From the NCBI RefSeq assembly GCF_019904235.1, contig NZ_CP063202.1:682001-746000 (forward strand): 64,000 bases of DNA, read 5' to 3'. Below the pieces are notes generated by a model. It was not told the DNA's origin. It did no database searches and was given only the letters and a program-made list of their open reading frames with translations. Both the position numbers and the translations under genes were made by a program. Origin of the DNA: Erythrobacter sp. SCSIO 43205. GTDB lineage: Bacteria > Pseudomonadota > Alphaproteobacteria > Sphingomonadales > Sphingomonadaceae. Positions 1 to 8,771 of this stretch are shown in pieces. The number at the start of each line of letters is the position of its first letter. Within the stretch, counting starts at the first letter, position 1.

Positions 1-1
1 A

Positions 2-1474
2 GCGCCAAGCCGTTACTCTCCTACAGCCGATGTGCAGGCTGCTGTCGACCGCGCTAGCGTCGTGCTGCGCCTCATGCGCGAGCAAGGCTATATCACCGCC
101 GATCAGGCTTCGGTCGATGTCGATGCGGTGCAGTTGAAACAGCAAGCGGGGCAAAACTCGGTGCGTTATTTCACCGATTATGTGTTGCCGCAGCTGGATC
201 TCATCCTGCCGGAAACCAATGCGCCATTGGAGGTCTGGACGACGCTCGATGTTGGAATGCAGCGCGCCGCGACCGCTGCGGTTGCATCAAATGCGCCAGA
301 GGGTGCGCAAGGGGCATTGGTGAGCCTTGACCGCGACGGGGCGATCTTGGCGCTGGTAGGCGGCACCGATTATGTCGAAAGCAACTTCAACCGCGCAACC
401 AATGCAATGCGTCAGCCGGGCTCTTCGTGGAAGCTGTTCGTTTATCTTGCCGCTTTGGAAAAAGGTTACACGCCAGATGATCGGGTGGTCGATACCCCTG
501 TAACGATCGACGGATGGAGCCCGCGCAATTCCAATGGCCGCAATGTGGGCGAGACGAATTTGCGCACCGCCTTTGCCTATTCGATCAACACCGTGGCGGC
601 TCAATTGGGCAATGAAGTGGGCTTTGGCACCGTTGCTTCGATGGCGCGGCGCTTTGGCGTGAGTTCGCCCATTTCGACATTCCCTTCGATGGTGCTGGGT
701 TCTTCCGAAGTGCGGCTCATTGAAATGACGCAGGCCTTCGCCGGGATTTCAGCGCGGGGCATGAAGGTGATGCCTTATGGTATAACCAAAGTCGTCACCG
801 CCGATGGGGAAACGATTTACGAGCACGAAAGCCCGCGCGAAAACAAGGTTGTACCTGACTATGTCGCCGCTGGCATTACCGATCTCCTGCAAGCTGCGGT
901 GCAAACAGGCACAGGCCGCGCAGCGCAGATCGGGAGGCCTGTTGCAGGCAAGACCGGGACGACCAGTTCGAACAAGGATGGGTGGTTCGTGGGCTTTTCA
1001 AGCGGGATAACGACCGGGGTCTGGATGGGCCGCGACGATGCAAAGGCGGTCCCCGGTCTTCAAGGAGGCCGCGCGCCTGCAAGAGCTTTTGCTGCTTATA
1101 TGCGCTATGCGGTGAAAGACCGCCCTGAAGAGGAGTTCGACACTGAATTGAACCTGCCGGAATGGGCGCTTGAGCCTGATGAAGAGGCGTTGTTTGGCGA
1201 CCCGGATGACTATTACTTCATCGATGAACAAGGCAATCTGATTGAGCCGGGTCGGCGCGATCCGGAAAGCCCTGCGTTCGATATTGAAGGGGAGCGCAGC
1301 CCCGGCGCTGTTGTTGAGCCGCCTGCTGCGGTGAGCGATGATTTCCTCGATGAAGCACTTGGGCGCAATCCGTCCCCGCCTCAGCCGCAGCGTCCGCGTC
1401 CAAACCCGACCCCGCGACAACCCGCCCCGCCTCCACAATCGGTGAGCGACCCCAATTTTCTGGACGATGGATAA
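2..1474 (+). CDS. Penicillin-binding protein 1A family (bifunctional transglycosylase/transpeptidase), 5' truncated by window edge
   Basis: This is the C-terminal part of a class A penicillin-binding protein, which polymerises and cross-links peptidoglycan in the periplasm. The frame is open back to base 2, and the residues read there (SRYSPT and the following helix) fit the end of the glycosyltransferase domain, so the true start lies before the window. Counting from the GTG at base 32, the transpeptidase SxxK motif is SSWK at about 131-134 (catalytic Ser131). SIN (SxN motif) follows in AFAYSINT, and KTGT lies in VAGKTGTTSS. The last 60 or so residues are a proline-rich, probably disordered tail, common in alphaproteobacterial PBP1A proteins. 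A strong hairpin follows the stop. The family is clear. The paralogue (mrcA or a PBP1C-like form) is not settled because the N-terminus is missing. Confidence 0.9.
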   Translation, partial: APSRYSPTADVQAAVDRASVVLRLMREQGYITADQASVDVDAVQLKQQAGQNSVRYFTDYVLPQLDLILPETNAPLEVWTTLDVGMQRAATAAVASNAPEGAQGALVSLDRDGAILALVGGTDYVESNFNRATNAMRQPGSSWKLFVYLAALEKGYTPDDRVVDTPVTIDGWSPRNSNGRNVGETNLRTAFAYSINTVAAQLGNEVGFGTVASMARRFGVSSPISTFPSMVLGSSEVRLIEMTQAFAGISARGMKVMPYGITKVVTADGETIYEHESPRENKVVPDYVAAGITDLLQAAVQTGTGRAAQIGRPVAGKTGTTSSNKDGWFVGFSSGITTGVWMGRDDAKAVPGLQGGRAPARAFAAYMRYAVKDRPEEEFDTELNLPEWALEPDEEALFGDPDDYYFIDEQGNLIEPGRRDPESPAFDIEGERSPGAVVEPPAAVSDDFLDEALGRNPSPPQPQRPRPNPTPRQPAPPPQSVSDPNFLDDG

Positions 1475-1511
1475 AGCGGCGCTGCAGCAATCAAGAGCAC
1501 GCAAAACAAAG

Positions 1512-1549
1512 AAAAACCCCCGGTAGCCTGATGGCCGCCGGGGGTTTTT
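1512..1549. terminator. Bidirectional intrinsic terminator
   Basis: Perfect 12-base inverted repeat (arms 1512-1523 and 1538-1549). A-runs on the left and T-runs on the right make it a U-tailed hairpin in both directions. It sits between the convergent stop codons of the penicillin-binding protein (1474) and the DegP-type protease (1573), so it can serve both. Confidence 0.85.
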
Positions 1550-1572
1550 CATTTGTTAGCTTGCCTTGGCGA

Positions 1573-3102
1573 TCAGTTGCGCAGGCGGATGGGCAGGAAG
1601 CGTGGCGGTTGACCACGGCGCTGGATCCGCAGCAACACCGCGTCGCGGCCCTCTGCTTCGGCCGCTGCAATCTGTTCGCGCAGATCGTCCACCGATGCAA
1701 CTTCCTGATAATTCGCCGACAAGATCACATCACCGCGGCGAAGACCTTTACGGCCCGAGTCAGAGTTTGGATCAACCGCGCCGATCACAAGGCCGGTGGT
1801 ATCCTCAGGCACACCCAGGCTGCGGGCGATGCGCGCGGTCATTTCGAGCACTTGCAGGCCCAGCTTTTCAGCGACTTCGTCATCGGTTTGATCCGGATCC
1901 ATCGGCTCGTCCGAATCCGGGTCAAATGCTTGCGCCTGCTGAGCGAGCTCTTCTTCGCTAGGGCGACGGGCGAGCGTCGTGTTGAGCGTCACGCGGCGAC
2001 CTTCACGGATCACGGTCACTGGTACCGTCTCACCCGGTGAGATGTTTGCAACGAGGAACGAAACCGTCTGATCGGACGAAACTTCATTGCCGTTGACTTC
2101 CACGATGATGTCGCCAGCCTTCATCCCGGCTTTTTCGGCCGGGCTGTCGTCGGTGACGATCTGAACAATCTCGCCGCGATTGCGTGTAAGGCCAAGCGAA
2201 TCAGCCAGATCATCGCTCATCGGCTGGAGATTGACACCGAGATAGCCGCGCTCAATCTCTTGTCCCGCCTTAAGCTGGTTGACGATAGGCTCGGCGATTT
2301 CACTGGGGATGGCAAAGCCGATGCCGACGCTTCCGCCAGACGGTGAGAAGATCGCATTGTTAATACCAATCACATTGCCGCGCATATCGAACAGCGGGCC
2401 GCCCGAATTGCCCCGGTTGATCGAGGCGTCGGTCTGAATGAAGCGGTCATATGCGCCGCCTTGGCCGGTGTTACGATAAACGGCCGAAATAATGCCCGAC
2501 GTCACCGTTCCGCCAAGGCCAAACGGGTTGCCGATTGCGACCACCCATTCGCCTACACGCGCTTGCGACGAATCGCCGAAAGTCACGAAGGGGAAGGTCT
2601 TGTCCGATTTGATCTTGAGCACGGCGAGGTCAGATGCAGCATCTGCACCAACCAGATCGGCTTCATATTCGGTTCCGTCCGGGAAAGTCACCGTGATCTC
2701 TTCCAGCCGCGCCCGGTTATCAGGGGCAACCACGTGATTGTTGGTGACGACAAAACCATCGGCGCTGATGATGAAGCCAGAGCCCAGCGATTGCGCTTCG
2801 CGGCGCTGGGGTTGATTGCCGCCCCTCCGGTTGAACAATTCTGCGAAAGGTGTGCCAGCAAACGGGTTGCGATTGACCTCAACCGATTGACGCGTGGCGA
2901 TATTCACCACGGCGGGCTGCAATTGCTGGGTCAAATCTGCAAAGCTTGCCGGAGCGCCAGCCTGGGGCACCACACGGTTCATCACACTTGTGTCGTTTTG
3001 CGCGACTTGGGCACCTGCTGGCATCCCGGTCATCAGCGAGACCGCTGCACCGCCCACTAGAAGCGCGCTCGTCAGTCCATAAACATACCGCACGTTGCTC
3101 AC
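1573..3102 (-). CDS. degP: Do/DegP-family periplasmic serine endopeptidase
   Basis: A periplasmic HtrA/DegP-type protease-chaperone that degrades misfolded envelope proteins. An N-terminal signal peptide covers about residues 1-31 and ends in AGAQ. The trypsin-like domain carries the full triad: His123 in TNNHVV, Asp158 in ASDLAV and Ser233 in GNSGGPL. Two PDZ domains follow at about 265-365 and 415-505. The length of 509 residues is usual for the family. The annotated start is a GTG. A GAGAGGA Shine-Dalgarno sits only one base before it, so the GTG three codons later (3093), at a spacing of about 10, could be the real start. The gene lies directly upstream of hflC in the same orientation, giving a protease/quality-control cluster. 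Identification of the family is secure. Which of the DegP, DegQ or MucD names applies is a convention. Confidence 0.93.
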   Translation of the reverse strand: MSNVRYVYGLTSALLVGGAAVSLMTGMPAGAQVAQNDTSVMNRVVPQAGAPASFADLTQQLQPAVVNIATRQSVEVNRNPFAGTPFAELFNRRGGNQPQRREAQSLGSGFIISADGFVVTNNHVVAPDNRARLEEITVTFPDGTEYEADLVGADAASDLAVLKIKSDKTFPFVTFGDSSQARVGEWVVAIGNPFGLGGTVTSGIISAVYRNTGQGGAYDRFIQTDASINRGNSGGPLFDMRGNVIGINNAIFSPSGGSVGIGFAIPSEIAEPIVNQLKAGQEIERGYLGVNLQPMSDDLADSLGLTRNRGEIVQIVTDDSPAEKAGMKAGDIIVEVNGNEVSSDQTVSFLVANISPGETVPVTVIREGRRVTLNTTLARRPSEEELAQQAQAFDPDSDEPMDPDQTDDEVAEKLGLQVLEMTARIARSLGVPEDTTGLVIGAVDPNSDSGRKGLRRGDVILSANYQEVASVDDLREQIAAAEAEGRDAVLLRIQRRGQPPRFLPIRLRN

Positions 3103-3280
3103 GTCCTCTCATTCCTTCCTGTAGTGACGCCAGCAAAAGCGGCGTCTGAGTTACTTTAAGTTACGCCTGCCCTTAAGCCTTAGGCGCACTTAACCGCGAT
3201 TGAACACGGATGTAGTCGGTAGTTCGAAATCAGCCGTTGGTCGGTGAGCCCAATTTTTGGAGCCCACATGGAAAAGAGCG

Positions 3281-4123
3281 TCATTGACCATTGAACTGAT
3301 TGAAATACTCATTGTCCGAATCCAGCACCATCGAGCTGTCCCCTTCGCCATTGATGAAGGTCTGGCGATAGCTTTCCATGGCGCGGTAGAAATCGTAGAA
3401 ATCCGGATCCTTGCCATAGGCTGCTGCATAGGTGGCAGCGGCCTCAGCATCGGCTTCGGCGCGGATGATCTGCGCGTTCTTACGCCCTTGTGCACGAATG
3501 GTTTCGGCTTGTTCTTGCCGCTCGGAAATCATTCGGGTGAAGGCAGCTTGCAGAGGCGTTCCTTCCGGCAAATCGGCTGCCTTGATCCGCACATCGATGA
3601 TCTGTGCTCCGTATTCGCGCGCTTGTTGGTCAAGGCTGTCGCGAATATTGGTCATGGCATTGCCACGCTCTGCGGTCAGAAGGCTGGCGAAAGTGCGCCG
3701 CCCCAATTCCTGACGCAAGGCCGAACGAAGGATCCGTGCCAACTGCACGTTCAGACGCGATTCGTCGCCTGCCCGCTCAATCATCGTCACCGGCTGGATG
3801 ATGCGATAGCGCGCATATGCATTCACCTGAAGGCGTTGCTGGTCGCTGGTGAGTACCTGTTCGTTGTCCATGTCCAGATCAAGCACACGGCGCTCAACCA
3901 TCTGCACGCGGTCAACAAAAGGAATGCGCCACCAGATCCCGGCTCCGGTCTGGCCAAAAGGCTCATCGGGATCGAAAAGATTGACGATAGCCTTGGGTTC
4001 ACCAGTGCGGATGATGACGGCCTGTTTCGTCTCAGGCGTCACGAACAGGGTTGCTGCAAGCGCCATTAGAAAAACACCGGCAGCGATGATCGGCAGTTTG
4101 AAGTTAGTCCAGATGTCTTGCAT
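3281..4123 (-). CDS. hflC: HflC, SPFH-domain modulator of FtsH protease
   Basis: HflC pairs with HflK to form a large inner-membrane ring around the AAA protease FtsH. The 280-residue product has one N-terminal membrane segment at about residues 10-30. A band-7/SPFH domain follows, with the alanine/glutamate-rich helical stretch EAEAAATYAAAYG typical of HflC. The start ATG lies one base after the hflK stop and has a strong AGGAGG Shine-Dalgarno 8 bases upstream, inside the end of hflK, so the two are cotranscribed and probably translationally coupled. degP follows 178 bases downstream on the same strand. Identification rests on the membrane segment, the SPFH pattern and the hflK-hflC order. 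Confidence 0.94.
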   Translation of the reverse strand: MQDIWTNFKLPIIAAGVFLMALAATLFVTPETKQAVIIRTGEPKAIVNLFDPDEPFGQTGAGIWWRIPFVDRVQMVERRVLDLDMDNEQVLTSDQQRLQVNAYARYRIIQPVTMIERAGDESRLNVQLARILRSALRQELGRRTFASLLTAERGNAMTNIRDSLDQQAREYGAQIIDVRIKAADLPEGTPLQAAFTRMISERQEQAETIRAQGRKNAQIIRAEADAEAAATYAAAYGKDPDFYDFYRAMESYRQTFINGEGDSSMVLDSDNEYFNQFNGQ

Positions 4124-4124
4124 C

Positions 4125-5231
4125 TTACTGGCCTCCTGCTGGTGCGGGTGCGGCTGCTGGAGCGGCTGGTTGAGCGGAACGCCGCTCTATTTCGCGTAAG
4201 GGAAGATAGGGGGTTACCCCATCGGCATCGATGATTGTCTTGTCCGTGCGGCTCAGAACCGATTCCATTGTCTCATAATACAGTCTGCGACGCGTCACCT
4301 CAGGGGCAAGACGATATTGGCTGTAGATCTGATTAAACTGTTCAGCGTCACCTTCTGCGCGGGCCAGAAGGCGCTGCGAATACCGGCGCGCTCCGTTCAA
4401 TTCGCGCTCAGCATCCTGCTGTGCTGCAAGCACGTCGTTAAATGCTTCAACCACGCTTTCAGGCGGGTCAGTCTGATCGACTTCGATCCCCAGAACCGTG
4501 ATACCTGCGCCATAGCTGTCGAGAATATTCTGCATTCGCGTTTGCACATTGGCCTGAATATCAGCGCGCCCTTCACCTGAAATGACGGTGTCGAGAGTTT
4601 TTTCGGCGACCGAGGAACGCATCGCCGCTTCTGCCGCTTCGCGCACGGTTTCTACAGGATCGGCCAGCTGAAACTGGAACAAGGACAAATCATTGATATT
4701 CCAGCGCACCGAATAGCTGAGATCGACAAGGTTCTGATCCCCGGTAAGGATCAGCTTGCTTGGCACTTCCTCAATCCGGGCCGCTTCGACGTTTTCAACC
4801 TCGACGATGCTGATCGGATAAGGCCACGAGATATTCGTACCCTGATCGAAAGTGCCAACAAAGCTCCCGCCGAACCGGGTCACGGTTGCGCGCTCACCGG
4901 GCTGGATGAAGTGGAAGCTGGTGAAAATTATCCAGATGCCTGCCAAAACGGCCAGAATGATTGGCAGCCAGCTTCCTCCACCGGGACGAGAGGGCATTTG
5001 AAACGAAGGGCCGCCTCCACCACCGCCTGCGCGGCGTGGACCTTCGGGGCCTTTGTTCTTGAAGATGTCTTCGATGCTGGCCGAACGACGTTTGCCATCA
5101 TCAGAGCCCCCGCCGGGAAGCCAGGGGTTGCGTGGGCCATCATTACCGGAGCCATCTGATTTGTCGCCAGAAGGCGTGTCGCCTGACCCACCGCCAGTGG
5201 GTTTGCCCCAGGGATTTTTCTTACCGGCCAT
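4125..5231 (-). CDS. hflK: HflK, SPFH-domain modulator of FtsH protease
   Basis: This is the partner of HflC in the FtsH-associated membrane complex. From the chosen ATG (product beginning MAGKKNPWG) the protein has 368 residues. A glycine/asparagine-rich cytoplasmic N-terminus comes first, with the NPWG motif usual near HflK starts. A single membrane segment (LPIILAVLAGIWIIF) and an SPFH domain containing QPGERATVTRFGG follow. An alanine/proline tail ends the protein. The frame is open further upstream. An alternative ATG at 5273 adds 14 residues (MQIFDGFRKQ) but has a poorer ribosome-binding site, and still longer versions would run into the divergent mrp gene, so 5231 is preferred. The intergenic space to mrp must hold promoters for both directions. 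Confidence 0.9.
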   Translation of the reverse strand: MAGKKNPWGKPTGGGSGDTPSGDKSDGSGNDGPRNPWLPGGGSDDGKRRSASIEDIFKNKGPEGPRRAGGGGGGPSFQMPSRPGGGSWLPIILAVLAGIWIIFTSFHFIQPGERATVTRFGGSFVGTFDQGTNISWPYPISIVEVENVEAARIEEVPSKLILTGDQNLVDLSYSVRWNINDLSLFQFQLADPVETVREAAEAAMRSSVAEKTLDTVISGEGRADIQANVQTRMQNILDSYGAGITVLGIEVDQTDPPESVVEAFNDVLAAQQDAERELNGARRYSQRLLARAEGDAEQFNQIYSQYRLAPEVTRRRLYYETMESVLSRTDKTIIDADGVTPYLPLREIERRSAQPAAPAAAPAPAGGQ

Positions 5232-5348
5232 GGCAAGGCCCCATTGTTTTCTAAAGCCGTCAAAAATCTGCATGACCCATGTATAGGAACACCTTTGTAG
5301 GAAAAACAGGGGTTCGATGTCACAAAATAGTGCTAGAGGCGCATTGCT

Positions 5349-6350
5349 ATGGTTAGTGATAACAATTCCCCTCCAAACCTTGAGGCTGCTGAGGCTTTGA
5401 TACGCAAAAGCCTGCCGGTTGAAATTCAAGGCCGGATCCGTTCTGCGCGGCTGAAAGAAGAGCGCGCCATCGTGGTCGCCGAAGCGGGCGATTTAGGGGC
5501 GAAAGCGCGCGAAGAGCTTGAGAAGCTGATCGAAAATGCACTTTTGCCGCTTGAGGAAGTGGCTGAAGTGCGCGTCGCGCTAATCGCGGATCGCAGACAG
5601 CGCATGATTATCGCGGTTGGCTCTGGCAAAGGCGGCGTTGGCAAGTCCACGCTTACCACCAATCTGGCGGTGGCTCTGGCGAAAATGGGTCGGAAAGTCG
5701 GCGTGATTGACGGTGACATATACGGGCCAAGTCAGGCGCGGCTTCTTGCTACCGAAAGATCGAAGGCTGAGGCGCGTGATGAAAAGCTCGTCCCCATTGA
5801 AAGTCCTCACGGCGTCAAAATGCTTTCAATGGGCAATCTGGTTGCACAAGGCAAAGCGCTTGCATGGCGCGGCCCTATGGCGGGTAAGGCGCTCACACAG
5901 ATCGTGGATGCGCATTGGGATGACACCGAGGTGCTCCTGATCGACCTGCCGCCGGGCACAGGCGATGTACAGATTTCGATGCTGGCCGATAATAAGCCCG
6001 ATGGCGCTATCCTTGTCTCGACGCCGCAGGATCTGGCGCTGCTCGATGCGGCGCGCGCTGGCCAGCTTTTCGAAGACGGGGATGTGCCGATCATTGGGCT
6101 TGTCGAGAATATGTCGGGTTATGCCTGCCCTGAATGCGGGGCTATCTCCAACCCCTTTGGCGAAGGCGGGGTGGAGAAATTCGCGAGCGCTCTTGAAATC
6201 CCCTTCCTCGGCAAAATCCCGCTGACGATGGAGACGCGGCTGGCGGGTGACGCGGGAAAGCCGCCCGCTGCATCGGATGGTGAAGGCGCGAAGCCGTTTA
6301 TAGTTATAGCTCAGGCGCTTGATCGCTGGATGACAAACGGCAAAGTGTAA
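5349..6350 (+). CDS. apbC: Mrp/ApbC iron-sulfur cluster carrier P-loop ATPase
   Basis: A cytosolic ATPase of the Mrp/NBP35 group that carries and hands over [4Fe-4S] clusters. Residues 10-82 form a MIP18/DUF59-like domain, as in many alphaproteobacterial Mrp proteins. The deviant Walker A motif GSGKGGVGKST is at 91-101. A CPEC motif (Cys260, Cys263) supplies the cluster-binding cysteines of the dimer interface. The length of 333 residues fits the family. The ATG has an AGAGG element about 10 bases upstream. It is transcribed away from hflK and is followed after 27 bases by a molybdopterin hydroxylase subunit, a protein class whose partner subunits need Fe-S clusters. That makes the pairing sensible but does not prove a link. 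Confidence 0.93.
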   Translation: MVSDNNSPPNLEAAEALIRKSLPVEIQGRIRSARLKEERAIVVAEAGDLGAKAREELEKLIENALLPLEEVAEVRVALIADRRQRMIIAVGSGKGGVGKSTLTTNLAVALAKMGRKVGVIDGDIYGPSQARLLATERSKAEARDEKLVPIESPHGVKMLSMGNLVAQGKALAWRGPMAGKALTQIVDAHWDDTEVLLIDLPPGTGDVQISMLADNKPDGAILVSTPQDLALLDAARAGQLFEDGDVPIIGLVENMSGYACPECGAISNPFGEGGVEKFASALEIPFLGKIPLTMETRLAGDAGKPPAASDGEGAKPFIVIAQALDRWMTNGKV

Positions 6351-6377
6351 GGCCCCTTCACGGGAGATAGGGCGGCA

Positions 6378-8687
6378 ATGCAAATTACACGGCGAGGGGT
6401 AATGACGGGGGCGGCCATTGGCGGCGGCTTGGTCGTGGCCTGGTGGTTTTTGCCGCGCCAATATCCCAATCCCCTCACCCCTGCGCGCGGTGAACACGTG
6501 CTGGGCGCATGGCTTAAGATTGCCGAAGACGGTGTTGTCTCTGTCGCAGTTCCCCAGCTTGAAATGGGGCAGGGGATCACCACGCTGATCCCGCAAATTG
6601 TGGCTGAGGAATTGGGCGCGGACTGGCGACAGATCGCTGTCGAGCCCGCTGCGGCCGCGCCTGCCTATCCCAACACGCCCTTGGCCAAGCGCTGGATAAG
6701 CTTGTGGGATCCGGCGACCGCTGGTCTAGCGGAGGGTGTCGATGATATGCTGGCTGAACGGTTTGCCCGCTCCAATGCCTTCACCGCGACCGCCGATGGC
6801 ACTTCGCTCGCCGCTTATGAGCAACCTGCCCGCGAAGCAGCTGCGGCTGCGCGCGCAATGCTGGCGATGGAGGCGGCTGATAGATGGGGCGCGTCCTGGG
6901 AAGAATGTGAAGTTTACCAAGGGCTCGTGCGGCTTGGTGACAAGTCCGCCACCTTTGGAGAGCTTGCCGCTGGCGCTGCTGAGCAATCGCCGCCTGACCC
7001 GCCGCCGCTGCGCCCGGAGCTTGCCGATGAAACGCCGCGAGCAGGCGCAAGCGATGCCGATGCGGGCCCTTCTGCTTCTTTTCCCCGCATTGACCTGCCT
7101 TCAAAAGTCGATGGCTCATACCGTTTTGCAGGCGACGTGCGGCTTCCCGGCATGGTTTTCGCCGCGATCCGTCATGGCCCCAACAATGGGAGCGAGTTGA
7201 CCGGCTTTAACGTCGATGGCGCAAAAGGCATTGGCGGGGTTGTCGGAGCTGTCAAAACCAAGCGCTGGCTTGCTGTTGCGGCGACGACATGGTGGAGCGC
7301 TGAGCGTGCTCTGACCGCGATGGAGCCGCAGTTCAAAACGCAGTTTCCCGTGTCGAGCGAGGACATCGCGGCAAGGCTCGATACGCTTTTGACTGCAGGC
7401 GACAGCTTCAAAACCCACGAGACAGGCTTTGGCGAAGAGGCGATGGCGCGCGTCGATATGGCGCGTCGATATGAGATCGAGCCGTTTCACGCTAGCCCAG
7501 TTGAAACCGCAAGCGCTGCGGCCAGGATTGCCGACGGGCGGCTGGAGCTTTGGATCGCAACGCAAGCGCCTGAACAAACCCGCGCCGCTGCGGCAAAAGC
7601 CGTGGGGCTCGGCATTGAGGATGTCGCGCTATATCCCATGGCGGCAGGTGGCAGTTTTGATGCGCGCCTTGAGCATGAGCACGCGGTCGAAGTCGCGCAT
7701 ATCGCCAAGGAATTGGATCGGCCCGTAAATCTCACATGGTCACGGCGTGAGGAGATGCTCCGCTCGCGGCCCTATGCGCCTGTCTATACCCTTTTCGGAG
7801 CGCAGCTTGCAGCCGAAGGTCAGCCTGAAGGCGCAGGCGCGATTGACGCGCTCAAAATTCGGGCGGCAACCCCGCCATCCACTCACGAATTTGGCCGCCG
7901 ACTGTTCGGCAATCTAACCCCTTGGGCTGCCATTCGCGAGACAAGCGGCATGAAGGATGAGCTGGCGATGGAAGGCATGGTGCCGCCTTACGCGTTGCCC
8001 AGCGTGACCGTGCGCCATATCCCGGTGGAAACCGGCTATCCTGCAGGGCGCGTTCGCGGCAACGCCTATGTCGCGGGCACTTTCGCGATTGAAAGCTTCA
8101 TCGACGAGGTGGCTGCCCAATCGGGGCGTGAGCCTTTGTCTTACCGGATGTCGATGCTGGGTTCTGACGTGCGCCTCGCGGCGTGTTTGCAGCGCGCGGC
8201 CAGCCTTGCCGAATGGGACGGCGGGCGCGATCAAAGCGGGCAGGGTCTTGCCTGCCTTCGCATTGGCGATGGGCAAACAGGCGGGCGCATTGCCTGTGTT
8301 GCCACCGCGCGTCCGGGTGAAGGTGGTCTTCGCGTCTCGCGCCTCACTGCGGTGGTCGATATTGGCCGCATCATCAACCTCGATATTGCCCGCCAGCAGA
8401 TCGAAGGCGGCCTTTTGTTCGGCCTTGGCATTGCACTGGGAAGCCCGCTGGCCATGCGTGGTGGGCTTCCGGAAAGTTTCGAATATGCCGACCTGAACCT
8501 GCCAAAGATTGGCGATTGCCCGGAAATTGTCGTCGACTTCATACCCAGCGCCAATGGCACAGGCGAAGCGGGTGCGGACCCGGGCGAATTGGGCGTCGGC
8601 GTGGTTTCCCCTGCGATTGCCAATGCGCTGTTCTCTGCTACAGGCTTGCGACTCAGGCGGTTGCCCCTACTTTCCGGGGGTCTTTAG
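6378..8687 (+). CDS. Molybdopterin-binding hydroxylase large subunit (isoquinoline 1-oxidoreductase beta-subunit / aldehyde oxidase type)
   Basis: A xanthine dehydrogenase-family large subunit, which binds the molybdenum cofactor and hydroxylates aldehydes or N-heterocycles. The N-terminus MQITRRGVMTGAAIGGG is a Tat-type leader with twin arginines, so folded export to the periplasm is likely. The middle contains the family's LEMGQGITT motif near residue 60 and VETGYPAGRVRGNAYVAGTF-like substrate-domain sequence. The C-terminus PGELGVGVVSPAIANALF carries the conserved Glu region next to the cofactor. At 769 residues it matches IorB-type subunits. The usual small 2Fe-2S subunit (IorA) is not encoded on either side: mrp lies upstream and hemH downstream. 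A good Shine-Dalgarno (GGGAG/AGGG) precedes the ATG. The substrate cannot be read from the sequence. Confidence 0.86.
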   Translation: MQITRRGVMTGAAIGGGLVVAWWFLPRQYPNPLTPARGEHVLGAWLKIAEDGVVSVAVPQLEMGQGITTLIPQIVAEELGADWRQIAVEPAAAAPAYPNTPLAKRWISLWDPATAGLAEGVDDMLAERFARSNAFTATADGTSLAAYEQPAREAAAAARAMLAMEAADRWGASWEECEVYQGLVRLGDKSATFGELAAGAAEQSPPDPPPLRPELADETPRAGASDADAGPSASFPRIDLPSKVDGSYRFAGDVRLPGMVFAAIRHGPNNGSELTGFNVDGAKGIGGVVGAVKTKRWLAVAATTWWSAERALTAMEPQFKTQFPVSSEDIAARLDTLLTAGDSFKTHETGFGEEAMARVDMARRYEIEPFHASPVETASAAARIADGRLELWIATQAPEQTRAAAAKAVGLGIEDVALYPMAAGGSFDARLEHEHAVEVAHIAKELDRPVNLTWSRREEMLRSRPYAPVYTLFGAQLAAEGQPEGAGAIDALKIRAATPPSTHEFGRRLFGNLTPWAAIRETSGMKDELAMEGMVPPYALPSVTVRHIPVETGYPAGRVRGNAYVAGTFAIESFIDEVAAQSGREPLSYRMSMLGSDVRLAACLQRAASLAEWDGGRDQSGQGLACLRIGDGQTGGRIACVATARPGEGGLRVSRLTAVVDIGRIINLDIARQQIEGGLLFGLGIALGSPLAMRGGLPESFEYADLNLPKIGDCPEIVVDFIPSANGTGEAGADPGELGVGVVSPAIANALFSATGLRLRRLPLLSGGL

Positions 8688-8771
8688 CAAGAGAGGTACA
8701 CGATCTTTTTGTGTGACTTTCTGGCATAGGCTCGGACCCGAAATCATTTTTCAAGCGTTACCCCAAGCGAA

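Noticed and set aside
3149..3184. Direct repeat AGTTAC (3149-3154, 3159-3164) and evenly spaced TTAA motifs upstream of degP, considered as a CtrA or stress-regulator site
   Set aside because: The TTAA spacing is 13, not 7, and no known consensus fits, so it is not called as a site.
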